Source of the DNA: an uncultured Ruminococcus sp.
GTDB lineage: Bacteria > Bacillota > Clostridia > Oscillospirales > Ruminococcaceae
Direction: 5' to 3'
Assembly: GCA_902796865.1 (NCBI GenBank)
Contig: CADBQZ010000094.1
Coordinates: 1 to 31,675 of the forward strand
Length of the DNA: 31,675 nt
Positions 7,808 to 16,293 of this stretch are shown here, in pieces. The position numbers and the translations under genes were made by a program. The notes under the pieces were generated by a model, which searched no databases, was not told the DNA's origin, and was given only the letters and a program-made list of their open reading frames with translations. Every line of letters begins with the position of its first letter. Position 1 is the first letter of the stretch.

Positions 7808-8770
7808 ATGGCTGACAGAATTATCAATGTAGACAATACAGAACAGATCCAGAACCTATTCGGACCTTACGATGAAAATATCAATGTGATACAAAGACAG
7901 TATGGCGTTGTTGTTATAAGCAGGGGTACTGAGATAAAGATCTCAGGCGCTGAAGAAAATGTAAACAACGCCTGTGAAGCGATAGAATCGCTCATGAAAA
8001 TATCAGATACCGGAGAAAAGCTCACAGGTCAAACGATAAGATATGTTGCTTCAATGGTATCAGACGGCGAAGGGCAGCAGATACAAGAGCTTGTCGGCGA
8101 CGGGATATGCGTTACCGCAGCCGGAAAAATAGTTCGCCCCAGAACTGTCGGACAAAAGAAATATACCGACGGCATAAAGAAAAATACTATCGTAATGGGC
8201 ATAGGGCCTGCCGGAACAGGAAAGACATATCTTGCCGTAGCAATGGCTGCAAAAGCATTCAAGGCTCATGAAATAAGCAAGATAATCCTTACACGTCCGG
8301 CAGTAGAAGCAGGAGAAAAACTCGGATTCCTTCCGGGTGATCTTCAGGATAAGGTAGACCCGTATCTCCGCCCTTTGTATGACGGACTTTTCGAGATGTT
8401 CGGTGCTGACAACTTCAATAAGCTTATGGAAAAAGGCATAATAGAAGTAGCACCTCTTGCATATATGAGAGGACGAACTCTCGACAACGCATTCATTATT
8501 CTCGATGAAGCGCAGAACACTACATCGGAACAGATAAAAATGTTCCTTACACGTCTTGGAAATGAGAGTAAAATGGTCATTACCGGTGACGTAACCCAAA
8601 TAGACCTTCCCGACAGCAAGACATCAGGTCTTGTGGAGGCAATGAAGGTACTTAGAAATGTTGATGATATTTATATCCATAAATTTAACGAGAAGGATGT
8701 CGTAAGACATAAACTCGTACAGGATATTGTAAAAGCTTATGAAAAGTATAATAATGAGAGGAGAAAATAA
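7808..8770 (+). CDS. phoH: PhoH-like ATPase
   Basis: A 320-residue member of the PhoH/YbeZ family, an RNA-associated ATPase that genetically and physically pairs with YbeY. It has an N-terminal KH-like region (about 5-65), then a P-loop ATPase with Walker A GPAGTGKT (133-140) and Walker B FIILDEAQN, followed by TGDVTQIDLP. The ATG at 7808 is preferred over the GTG at 7799, which sits too close to the purine-rich AAAGAG. It begins an operon with ybeY (6-nt gap) and era (12-nt gap), the classic order, under its own promoter at 7633. Confidence 0.92.
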   Translation: MADRIINVDNTEQIQNLFGPYDENINVIQRQYGVVVISRGTEIKISGAEENVNNACEAIESLMKISDTGEKLTGQTIRYVASMVSDGEGQQIQELVGDGICVTAAGKIVRPRTVGQKKYTDGIKKNTIVMGIGPAGTGKTYLAVAMAAKAFKAHEISKIILTRPAVEAGEKLGFLPGDLQDKVDPYLRPLYDGLFEMFGADNFNKLMEKGIIEVAPLAYMRGRTLDNAFIILDEAQNTTSEQIKMFLTRLGNESKMVITGDVTQIDLPDSKTSGLVEAMKVLRNVDDIYIHKFNEKDVVRHKLVQDIVKAYEKYNNERRK

Positions 8771-8776
8771 AAGAAA

Positions 8777-9286
8777 ATGGCAAAGTTAAAAGTTTATGTT
8801 AAAAACAATCAGAATGTGGTGAAGATACCTGTCGGTATAAGACTTCTTATACGCCGCTGCTGTTCGGCAGTACTTACAACCGAAAATTTCAATAGAGATG
8901 CCGAAGTAAGCGTTTCTTTTGTATCGAATAATGAGATAAAAAAGCTCAATAAGACTTACCGTGACAAGGATTCTGAAACAGATGTACTCTCCTTCCCTCT
9001 TACCGGTGAGGACGGTGCTGAAGAATACAATACAGAAACGGGCGCTGTTCTGCTCGGCGACATTGTTATCTCTCTTGAAATGGCAGTAAAGCAGGCAGCA
9101 GTTTATGGTCATTCACTCGAAAGAGAAGTAGGATTCCTTACCGTTCATTCTATGCTGCATCTGCTCGGATACGACCATGAGACTACACCTCTTGACGAGC
9201 GCATAATGCGTGAAAAGGAAGAAGCCGTACTGGACAAGCTCGGTATATCAAGAGATGCAACATTTGTTGTCGGAACCGACAATTAA
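8777..9286 (+). CDS. ybeY: endoribonuclease / rRNA maturation factor YbeY
   Basis: A 169-residue zinc protein that acts in 16S rRNA 3' maturation and ribosome quality control. The metal motif is HSMLHLLGYDH. The three His residues are intact, while the usual HG at its start is HS. Upstream lie the NKTYRDKDSETDVLSFP segment and the GDIVISLEMA strand, both standard for YbeY. The ATG at 8777 follows GGAGAAAATAAAAGAAA, which overlaps the end of phoH. Neighbours phoH and era fit a shared ribosome-biogenesis role. Confidence 0.93.
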   Translation: MAKLKVYVKNNQNVVKIPVGIRLLIRRCCSAVLTTENFNRDAEVSVSFVSNNEIKKLNKTYRDKDSETDVLSFPLTGEDGAEEYNTETGAVLLGDIVISLEMAVKQAAVYGHSLEREVGFLTVHSMLHLLGYDHETTPLDERIMREKEEAVLDKLGISRDATFVVGTDN

Positions 9287-9298
9287 GGTATACAAAAT

Positions 9299-10192
9299 AT
9301 GGCTAAGAATATCTTTGCTGCTATGATAGGAAGGACCAATGCTGGAAAATCTTCTCTTCTTAATGCAATAATAGGCGAAAAGATTGCATCAGTCAGCAGT
9401 AAATCGCAGACAACAAGAACTAAAATAACCGGTATAAAAAATATAGACGATACCCAACTGGTATTTATAGATACTCCGGGGCTTCACAAGCCGAAAAATA
9501 AACTCAGCGATCATATGCTCGATACAGTAAATGACACTGCCGCAAATATTGATGCAGTAATATTTGTATCCGACTGTACAAAAAAATTAGAACCTGACGA
9601 AGAAAAGATGCTAAAAAGGATCATTGCCTCTAAAACTCCTGTCATATTCGTTCTTAACAAAATAGACCTGCTCGAAAAGCATTCAGTTCTTATACCGATA
9701 ATGGCACAGCTCGGAGGAAAATTCGACCTTCATGCGATAGTTCCGATAAGCGCACTTGAAAACAACGGTGTAGATATCGTTATAAAGGAAACCGCCGCTC
9801 TTGCACAGGAAGGTCCTCATTTCTTTCCCGATGATATGATGACCGATCAGCCTGAAAAGGTGATCGCTGCTGAGATGATACGTGAAAAGCTTCTGGAGCT
9901 TCTCAACGAAGAAGTCCCTCACGGCATAGCGGTCACAGTTGAAACTATGCGTGAACGTGATGATAAGGATATACTTGATATAGATGCAGTGATATACTGT
10001 GAAAAAGAATCACACAAAGGTATTGTTATCGGCAAAAACGGTACGATGCTCAAAAAGGCTCTTACTATGTCAAGAAAAGAATTAGAGAGCTTTTTCTGCA
10101 TAAAAGTAAATCTTAAAGGCTGGGTAAAAGTCAAGGAAGACTGGCGCAACAGAGAAGGTCTTATACGCTCGTTTGGTCTTAGCGGAGAATAA
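9299..10192 (+). CDS. era: GTPase Era
   Basis: A 297-residue essential GTPase that binds 16S rRNA near its 3' end in 30S assembly. It has G1 GRTNAGKSS (11-19), the switch region SKSQTTRT, G3 DTPGLHKP, G4 NKID and G5 SAL, followed by a C-terminal type II KH domain with GKNG in GIVIGKNGTMLKK. Length is normal. In Bacillus, dgkA and cdd often sit between ybeY and era. They are absent here, so ybeY and era are only 12 nt apart. Confidence 0.96.
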   Translation: MAKNIFAAMIGRTNAGKSSLLNAIIGEKIASVSSKSQTTRTKITGIKNIDDTQLVFIDTPGLHKPKNKLSDHMLDTVNDTAANIDAVIFVSDCTKKLEPDEEKMLKRIIASKTPVIFVLNKIDLLEKHSVLIPIMAQLGGKFDLHAIVPISALENNGVDIVIKETAALAQEGPHFFPDDMMTDQPEKVIAAEMIREKLLELLNEEVPHGIAVTVETMRERDDKDILDIDAVIYCEKESHKGIVIGKNGTMLKKALTMSRKELESFFCIKVNLKGWVKVKEDWRNREGLIRSFGLSGE

Positions 10193-10290
10193 ATACAATA
10201 TAGCCTTAACTCTTCCATAGATTGCCGCAAATAAATATACTTCTTCCGGAAATTATAATAACAGACATTTTTTTCGGGAGGACAAACTTT

Positions 10291-10422
10291 ATGAATGACG
10301 ATAAATGGAAGGATTTTGAAAGGACAGGAAGCATAAGCGATTACCTTTCATATAAAGGTATAAAGCTTGAAAACGGTGACGCAAATGGAAATGCTGACAT
10401 TCAAAGGGATAGTGATCCGTGA
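10291..10422 (+). CDS. yqzL: YqzL-like small protein
   Basis: A 43-residue protein that starts MNDDKWKDFERTGSISDYL and continues YKGIKLENG. The W-x-x-F-x-x-T-G-x-I-x-x-Y-L pattern and the position between era and recO match YqzL of Bacillus, a short conserved protein of unknown function. A good GGGAGG precedes the ATG at 10291. The last 38 nt overlap recO in another frame, so it probably couples translation into recO. Confidence 0.75.
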   Translation: MNDDKWKDFERTGSISDYLSYKGIKLENGDANGNADIQRDSDP

Positions 10423-11131
10423 ATATCCGGTCGGAGAAAGCGACAGGTTCATACACGTATTTACAAAAGAATACGGTGTTATCGAGCTTATGGCTAGAGG
10501 CAGCAGAAAAATGATAAGCAAAAATGCAGGCGCAAGTCAGCTTTTTGCATATTCCGATTTTTCTGTGCGTTCTGATAAAGGAAAAATGTATCTCGACAGT
10601 TCACAGCTGATACATCTTTTTTATGATATACGAAGCGATATAAAAAAACTTGCACTTGCCGACTATATTTCCGAGATCGTTTCATACGCTGCCGGACACA
10701 ACAAACAAAGCGATGATATTATGCGTCTTTTTTTAAATACCCTGCATTTTTTATCAAGCGGCGAAAGGGATACTGAGCTTTTGAAAGCGATATTTGAAAT
10801 GCGCTTTATGACAGAGATAGGCATGATGCCTGATATAGTTTGTTGTCCCGTCTGTATGACTTATTCCGCACCGTATATGCTGTTTGATCTTATAAGCACC
10901 AAGCTTTACTGTACAGGCTGTTTCAAAGGAAAATATGACGACACACAGATAACAATAAATGACAGTACTGTACGGGCTTTAAGACATATAGTTTTTGCAG
11001 ATATGGACAGATTATTCAATTTTCGCCTTGCAGAAAAAAGCATGGAAAAACTAAGCAGGCTTACCGAGAGATATATAATCATACACCTCGGGAGAAGTTT
11101 TAAAACGCTTGACTATTATAATTCACTTTAA
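10385..11131 (+). CDS. recO: DNA repair protein RecO
   Basis: A 248-residue RecO. The N-terminal OB fold starts MEMLTFKGIVIREYPVGESDR. A helical middle follows, then a zinc site CCPVCM...CTGC (two CxxC pairs). It loads RecA with RecF/RecR at gaps. The start is set at the ATG at 10385, since GGTGA lies 5-6 nt upstream inside yqzL and the preceding TTG at 10367 has no ribosome binding site. A second ATG two codons later is possible. It overlaps yqzL by 38 nt. Confidence 0.88.
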   Translation: MEMLTFKGIVIREYPVGESDRFIHVFTKEYGVIELMARGSRKMISKNAGASQLFAYSDFSVRSDKGKMYLDSSQLIHLFYDIRSDIKKLALADYISEIVSYAAGHNKQSDDIMRLFLNTLHFLSSGERDTELLKAIFEMRFMTEIGMMPDIVCCPVCMTYSAPYMLFDLISTKLYCTGCFKGKYDDTQITINDSTVRALRHIVFADMDRLFNFRLAEKSMEKLSRLTERYIIIHLGRSFKTLDYYNSL

Positions 11132-11185
11132 GGTGACACTGTACAAAGTTTCTAATTGTTCTTTGATCGGTGCTGCCTTAAAAAT

Positions 11186-11209
11186 AATACCGCACGGGCG
11201 TGCGGTATT
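11186..11209. terminator. hairpin between recO and mutS2
   Basis: Perfect 10-bp GC-rich stem AATACCGCAC/GTGCGGTATT with a GGGC loop, followed by CGATTTTC. It looks like a recO terminator but lies only 20 nt upstream of the mutS2 start, so it also sits in the mutS2 leader. A weak promoter (TTGATC, 16 nt, TAATAC) overlaps its left side. Confidence 0.55.
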
Positions 11210-11229
11210 CGATTTTCAGGAGACTAAAT

Positions 11230-13605
11230 ATGAACAGCTATTATAAAACACTGGAATTACATAAAGTACTTAAAATGCTTTCCGAAATGACATCAAACGA
11301 ACGGACAAGCAAACTTGCACTTGAACTTGAACCGTGCAGCGAGTATGAAGATGTATGCAGAGAAATACAAAAAACGGCAGATGCTTTTGACCTTTCGGTA
11401 AGATTCGGAACGCCTCCATTTTATGATATAAAAGATGTGAGTTCATCTCTGAGACGCGCTTCTTCCGGAGCAGTAATATCATTGAAAGAACTTCTTATGA
11501 TAAAAGAAATATTAGGACAGATAACTGCTCTCTCCGATTGGTTTTCACACTGTGAAAATGTCGAATCAAGTCTTGATTATCTTTTTTCACAGCTTATGCC
11601 GAACAAATATCTCTACGAAAAGCTTGATCGTTCGATACTCTCGGAAGATGAGATAGCAGATGCTGCAAGTCCTGATCTTGCCGACATAAGACGAAAAATA
11701 AACCGTGCAGGTGCAAAGCTCAGAGATACCCTTGACAAGATGATAAAATCTGAAAATGTCCGTAAATCACTTCAGGAAAATATAGTGACCATGCGTGAAG
11801 GAAGATATGTACTTCCGGTAAAAGCTGAGCATCGTGGAAACGTACAGGGACTTATACATTCTGCATCGGCGACCGGACAGACTCTTTTTATAGAGCCTAT
11901 GGCTGTTGTAGAAGCAAATAATGATATAAGAATGCTCGAAAGCCGTGAACGTGACGAAGTGGAACGCATTATAGCCGAGCTTTGCCGTGAATGCGGTGCA
12001 GCAGCAGATGAAATAATAAGAGGCTATGAAACTGCGGCAGAGCTTAATCTTTATTTTGCTAAATCGGCTCTTGGTGCTAAAATGAAAGCTGCCGTACCAA
12101 AGATAACAAATGACGGAAAGCTCATATTAAAAAAAGCAAAGCATCCTCTTTTAGACCCGAAAAAAGCTGTTCCGATAGATATTTCCCTCGGAGTAGATGC
12201 TCAGGCTCTTATAATAACAGGACCTAATACCGGCGGTAAAACAGTAGCATTAAAGACAGCCGGTCTTTTATCAGCTATGGTAATGTGCGGAATGCTTATA
12301 CCGGTATCGGACGGAAGCAGCGTTTCTGTATATAAAAATATTCTTGCCGATATAGGCGACAGCCAGAGCATTGAGCAAAGTCTTTCAACATTCTCTGCAC
12401 ATACGAATAACGTTATCGAAATAATCAAGAAAGCTGATGAGGATTCACTGGTACTTCTTGATGAATTGGGTTCGGGAACAGACCCGGTCGAAGGTGCAGC
12501 ACTTGCTGTATCAGTCATAGAAAGATTAATGTCACAGGGTGCAAAGCTCATGGTATCCACACATTATCAGGATCTTAAAATGTATGCGATAGAACAGCCA
12601 GGAGTTGAAAATGCAAGCTGTGAATTTGATATGGAAACTCTTCGCCCGACATACAGGCTCATAACCGGTTCTCCCGGAAAATCAAACGCATTTTCTATAT
12701 CCGAAGCGCTTGGTATGCCTTCTGATATAATAAATAATGCAAGAAAGCTTGTAAGCGAGGAAAATACCCGATTTGAAAAAGTTATAGAGGAACTTGAAGC
12801 AGCAAGAAAAGAACTTGAGATACAAAATGATAAGCTTGACTCAGCAAGACGTGAAGCAGAACAGCTAAGAGATGCTTTAAGAGAAGAAAAAGAACAGTTC
12901 GACAAGACCCGTGAGCAGCAGCTTGAAAGAGCAAGAGTTCAGGCAATGGGCATTATAGATAGTGTAAAGGCTCAGTCAAATGAGCTTCTTGACCAACTTG
13001 AGGCATTAAAAAAAGAAAAAGACAAAAAAGATTTCGGTAAGCGATTTTCAGATGCACGTTCAAAAAGCCGCAGCAGTCTTAATAAAATGTATGATAAGGC
13101 TAACCCTGTCACTGAAAGCAGCGATGATGGATATGTACTTCCAAGAAAGCTTAAAAAAGGCGATACTGTATACATAAAAGAAATGGATAAAACCGGAACC
13201 GTATGCAGTGAGCCTGATAACAGCGGAAATGTTTTCGTTCAGATAGGAATAATGAAAACAAAAATAAGCGATTCAAAGCTCAGACTCACAGAGCAGAAAA
13301 ATAAAGTATCTTCATCAAAACCGCAGAGCGGCAGAAAAATAAAAAGCAAAATGGAACGCCGTGGCACTATGGAACTTGATATAAGAGGAAAAGCCTCCGA
13401 CGAAGGCGTATATGAAATGGAGGCCTTTATCGACAGCGCCATATTATCAGGACTCAACATGGTCACGATAATCCACGGTAAGGGTACAGGTATACTGCGT
13501 GAGGCAGTCCACAGAAGACTTAAAACCATGAAACAGGTCAAAAGCTTTCGTGTAGGTATGTACGGCGAAGGTGAAAACGGTGTTACTATCGTTGAGCTTA
13601 AATAA
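11230..13605 (+). CDS. mutS2: endonuclease MutS2 / ribosome-collision factor
   Basis: A 791-residue MutS2. It lacks the mismatch-binding domain of MutS. It has the lever/core region, a P-loop ATPase with GPNTGGKT (about 331-338) and LLDELGSGTDP (about 409), a long Lys/Glu-rich coiled coil (about 510-620), and a C-terminal SMR nuclease domain (about 715-791) with LDIRG and HGKGTGILRE. In Bacillus, MutS2 (RqcU) recognises collided ribosomes; other species link it to suppression of recombination. The ATG at 11230 with CAGGAG upstream is preferred over a GTG at 11200 that lies within the hairpin at 11186-11209. Confidence 0.95.
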   Translation: MNSYYKTLELHKVLKMLSEMTSNERTSKLALELEPCSEYEDVCREIQKTADAFDLSVRFGTPPFYDIKDVSSSLRRASSGAVISLKELLMIKEILGQITALSDWFSHCENVESSLDYLFSQLMPNKYLYEKLDRSILSEDEIADAASPDLADIRRKINRAGAKLRDTLDKMIKSENVRKSLQENIVTMREGRYVLPVKAEHRGNVQGLIHSASATGQTLFIEPMAVVEANNDIRMLESRERDEVERIIAELCRECGAAADEIIRGYETAAELNLYFAKSALGAKMKAAVPKITNDGKLILKKAKHPLLDPKKAVPIDISLGVDAQALIITGPNTGGKTVALKTAGLLSAMVMCGMLIPVSDGSSVSVYKNILADIGDSQSIEQSLSTFSAHTNNVIEIIKKADEDSLVLLDELGSGTDPVEGAALAVSVIERLMSQGAKLMVSTHYQDLKMYAIEQPGVENASCEFDMETLRPTYRLITGSPGKSNAFSISEALGMPSDIINNARKLVSEENTRFEKVIEELEAARKELEIQNDKLDSARREAEQLRDALREEKEQFDKTREQQLERARVQAMGIIDSVKAQSNELLDQLEALKKEKDKKDFGKRFSDARSKSRSSLNKMYDKANPVTESSDDGYVLPRKLKKGDTVYIKEMDKTGTVCSEPDNSGNVFVQIGIMKTKISDSKLRLTEQKNKVSSSKPQSGRKIKSKMERRGTMELDIRGKASDEGVYEMEAFIDSAILSGLNMVTIIHGKGTGILREAVHRRLKTMKQVKSFRVGMYGEGENGVTIVELK

Positions 13606-13644
13606 TATCAAAACTCATATAAATATGCAAATATATAGAAATAC

Positions 13645-13673
13645 TTGCTTTTTCTTATATTTTGATGTATAAT
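13645..13673 (+). promoter_or_regulatory. promoter of the lipoprotein gene
   Basis: -35 TTGCTT (13645-13650), 17-nt spacer, -10 TATAAT (13668-13673). Confidence 0.7.
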
Positions 13674-13728
13674 ATAGCTTAAGGGCGTTTTTTCAATAAT
13701 TTACGATAATTCCGAAAGGAGCTTTTTT

Positions 13729-14217
13729 ATGTTCAAAAAAATATCGACTGTATTTATGGTCTTTTGCATGATCTTTTGCTTTACTGCCTGCGGCAGCAGC
13801 AGCTTTGAAGACAAGGGAGACTATATAAGCGGAAACAAATGGGAGGGAACCGACGGAAGTCTTATCGAACTTAACAGCGACGGCACACATAAATTTTACA
13901 AAAATTCCGGTGATCTTTCAGACAACTATTATAAAGGTGATTATACCGTACTAAACGGTCAGCAGGCTATTGATTATCTTTCAAATGAACATGGTCTTCC
14001 AGAAGACGCACAGCGTCAGATAATGTCACAATACGGTGTCGAAGACAAGTATTATTATGTTCTTACACTTAATAATAAAGAATGTATCGTCGAAGGAAAA
14101 AACACACTTGGCGAAGCATCAAAACTTGATTATTTCGGATATTACTCGCCGACAGACCAGCATCTTAATTTCAAAAGTCTGAAAACTATGGTGCAGATGG
14201 ATTTTTATAAAAAATAG
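13729..14217 (+). CDS. hypothetical lipoprotein
   Basis: A 162-residue secreted protein with a type II signal peptide. It has a basic MFKKIS start, a hydrophobic core and the lipobox FTAC, with lipid-modified Cys at 21, followed by a Gly/Ser spacer. The mature part has a small beta-rich pattern (SGNKWEGTDGSLIELNSDGT), as seen in many short Firmicutes lipoproteins with a lipocalin-like repeat, then an acidic/aromatic C terminus. I do not recognise a specific family. It has its own promoter and terminator, so it is monocistronic. Confidence 0.8.
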   Translation: MFKKISTVFMVFCMIFCFTACGSSSFEDKGDYISGNKWEGTDGSLIELNSDGTHKFYKNSGDLSDNYYKGDYTVLNGQQAIDYLSNEHGLPEDAQRQIMSQYGVEDKYYYVLTLNNKECIVEGKNTLGEASKLDYFGYYSPTDQHLNFKSLKTMVQMDFYKK

Positions 14218-14242
14218 ATCTGATTTTATACGATAAAACTTC

Positions 14243-14288
14243 CAGCCGTTACAGCGCTTTAAGCCACTGTGACGGCTGTTCTTTTTTC
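14243..14288 (+). terminator. terminator of the lipoprotein gene
   Basis: 12-bp stem CAGCCGTTACAG/CTGTGACGGCTG (one G-T pair), 12-nt loop, then TTCTTTTTTC. Confidence 0.85.
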
Positions 14289-14358
14289 TTGATTTACAAG
14301 TAAATCAAATCCACTTTCAATTGCAATTTAATTTTCAATTTTATTATCGTAATTATAA

Positions 14359-14387
14359 TTGACTTTAATATTATACTATGGTATAAT
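14359..14387 (+). promoter_or_regulatory. promoter of the GH5-dockerin gene
   Basis: -35 TTGACT (14359-14364), 17-nt spacer, -10 TATAAT (14382-14387) with TGG extension. Close to consensus. Confidence 0.8.
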
Positions 14388-14431
14388 AAACTCGTAAAAG
14401 AAATACTTCTAAATTTCAGAAAGGAAATAAG

Positions 14432-16279
14432 ATGAACATTAAAAAGATCATCGCATCAGTATCAGCTTTGATTCTTGCGGTAAATACTCAGATGCTCTGT
14501 CCTGTATTTGCACAGCAAGATACGGCTTTTGATGAATGGGACGGTATTATCCATACAGACGGAAGACTGCTCAAAGATGAAAACGGAAAAGAATATCCGA
14601 TAAAGGGCATAGGGTTTGGAAATAACGTATGGTCAAATCCTAAAACTCCGCCAAAGGATCTGCATCATACCGAGGAGAGCTATAAGGAACTCGCCGCTGT
14701 CGGCATAAACAATATACGCTTTTATCTGAACTACGCATTGTTTGAATCGGACAGCGACCCTTACAATTATCTTGAAACAGGATTTAACTGGATAGATGAA
14801 AATATCGCTCTTGCAAAAAAATACGGCATACGACTTTTGCTCAATATGCACTATCCCCAGGGCGGCTATCAATCTCAGGGAGCAGGTACAGCATTATGGA
14901 CTAATGTAGAAAATCAGAAAAGGCTTTCTGCGCTATGGAAAGAAATTGCAAAAAGATACTCCAACGAACCTGTGATACTGGGCTACGGCATCGTAAATGA
15001 ACCTATTGCGGCTGTTAAAGGTACCGGCAGCGATGCACTTGATTTATGGCAGTCGCTCGCTCAGGATATAACAGATGCTATCAGAGAAGCAGATACTGCA
15101 CACCCGATATTTGTTGAAAAAATGTGTGCTTTTCAGGATCTTTCTACATTGCAAAGCAACTGGGTAAATTACAATGATGACAATAATTACGTCAAGATAA
15201 ATGATGATAATGTTGTCTATGAATTCCACGACTATGACCCTTATCAGTTCACTCATCAGGGATTCAACTGGGCTAATACTCAAAATTATGACTATTCTTA
15301 TCCGGATGATAACTGTGTAATGGCAAGCTCTCCCGAATGGACTATGGCAACATTTTCAGGTGACACCGCAAGTACATCTGACGAAGAGTGGCAGTATCTG
15401 GAAAGTTCATTCCTGACCGCCGATACCGATAGGATAAATGCAGTCAATTTTGTGATACAGGCAAAAAATATCGGCTCCGCTGGTTATGTCTATGCCGACA
15501 AACTAAAACTTGATGAATACGACGAGAATGGGAAACTTTTAAAAACGCTCTATTTTGACGACTGCACCGATACTTCCCTTTCCTTCTGGTCAGAAAAAAA
15601 TACCGGAAAATATTACAAAAGCACTATCGGACACGAAGATGATTCCGCCGTCTGCATAACGGGTATCACAAGCGACGGAAACTGCGGTTCTAATTATTTT
15701 ATACCGGTAAACGGGCACAAATACAAAGCAAGCTGCTATGTAAAAGCTGTGAATGTAAGCGATGATGCCGAGATACGTCCAAGATGCGACGGCTGGAACT
15801 GCCAAAGCGTTAATGCGTTCAATAAAGAATATCTGGAAAAATCGGTACTCAGCAATATTAAATTTTCGATAGACAACGATGTGCCTGTTTACTGCGGCGA
15901 ATTCGGTGCAGGCGCTCCGACATTCAAAAATGACCGTGGCGGCGAAATATGGGTAAGAGATATGCTTGAATTATTCTCAAAATATAATGTCGGATATAAT
16001 TATCATACATTCCATGAGGATAGTTTCGGACTGTACAGAAATTCCGCACTTCTCCCGCCCGCACAAAGGAATAATGTACTATACAAAGCTATTGCCGATG
16101 CAAACGGAAAGCCAGTGTTCGATGTCAACAGCAACGGAACAACAGATACCACAGATGCCGATACACTAAAAAGCTTTCTTATAAAAGACATTGATACCGT
16201 GACCGGAGTTACCGATATTACCGGCGACGGAAAAACAAACGTATTCGATCTTATCTCACTGATAAGAAAAGTCAAATAA
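14432..16279 (+). CDS. glycoside hydrolase family 5 enzyme with inserted CBM-like module and dockerin
   Basis: A 615-residue secreted polysaccharidase. It has a signal peptide (1-28), then a GH5 (beta/alpha)8 barrel with the acid/base in IVNEP (E190), the EFHDYDP strand (264-270) and the nucleophile in YCGEFGA (E490). The two catalytic glutamates are 300 residues apart, against roughly 100-130 in most GH5 enzymes. The difference is an insert of about 165 residues (about 293-458) with beta-sandwich features of CBM4/9/22-like modules, such as YVYADKLKL and NGHKYKASCYVKAV. The C terminus (563-615) is a type I dockerin with two calcium loops, DVNSNGTTDTTD and DITGDGKTNVFD. It is likely an endo-beta-glucanase or mannanase carried on a cellulosome; the exact substrate cannot be read. 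The prohibitin-like gene follows after 14 nt. Confidence 0.88.
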   Translation: MNIKKIIASVSALILAVNTQMLCPVFAQQDTAFDEWDGIIHTDGRLLKDENGKEYPIKGIGFGNNVWSNPKTPPKDLHHTEESYKELAAVGINNIRFYLNYALFESDSDPYNYLETGFNWIDENIALAKKYGIRLLLNMHYPQGGYQSQGAGTALWTNVENQKRLSALWKEIAKRYSNEPVILGYGIVNEPIAAVKGTGSDALDLWQSLAQDITDAIREADTAHPIFVEKMCAFQDLSTLQSNWVNYNDDNNYVKINDDNVVYEFHDYDPYQFTHQGFNWANTQNYDYSYPDDNCVMASSPEWTMATFSGDTASTSDEEWQYLESSFLTADTDRINAVNFVIQAKNIGSAGYVYADKLKLDEYDENGKLLKTLYFDDCTDTSLSFWSEKNTGKYYKSTIGHEDDSAVCITGITSDGNCGSNYFIPVNGHKYKASCYVKAVNVSDDAEIRPRCDGWNCQSVNAFNKEYLEKSVLSNIKFSIDNDVPVYCGEFGAGAPTFKNDRGGEIWVRDMLELFSKYNVGYNYHTFHEDSFGLYRNSALLPPAQRNNVLYKAIADANGKPVFDVNSNGTTDTTDADTLKSFLIKDIDTVTGVTDITGDGKTNVFDLISLIRKVK

Positions 16280-16293
16280 AAAGGAGAATAAAA

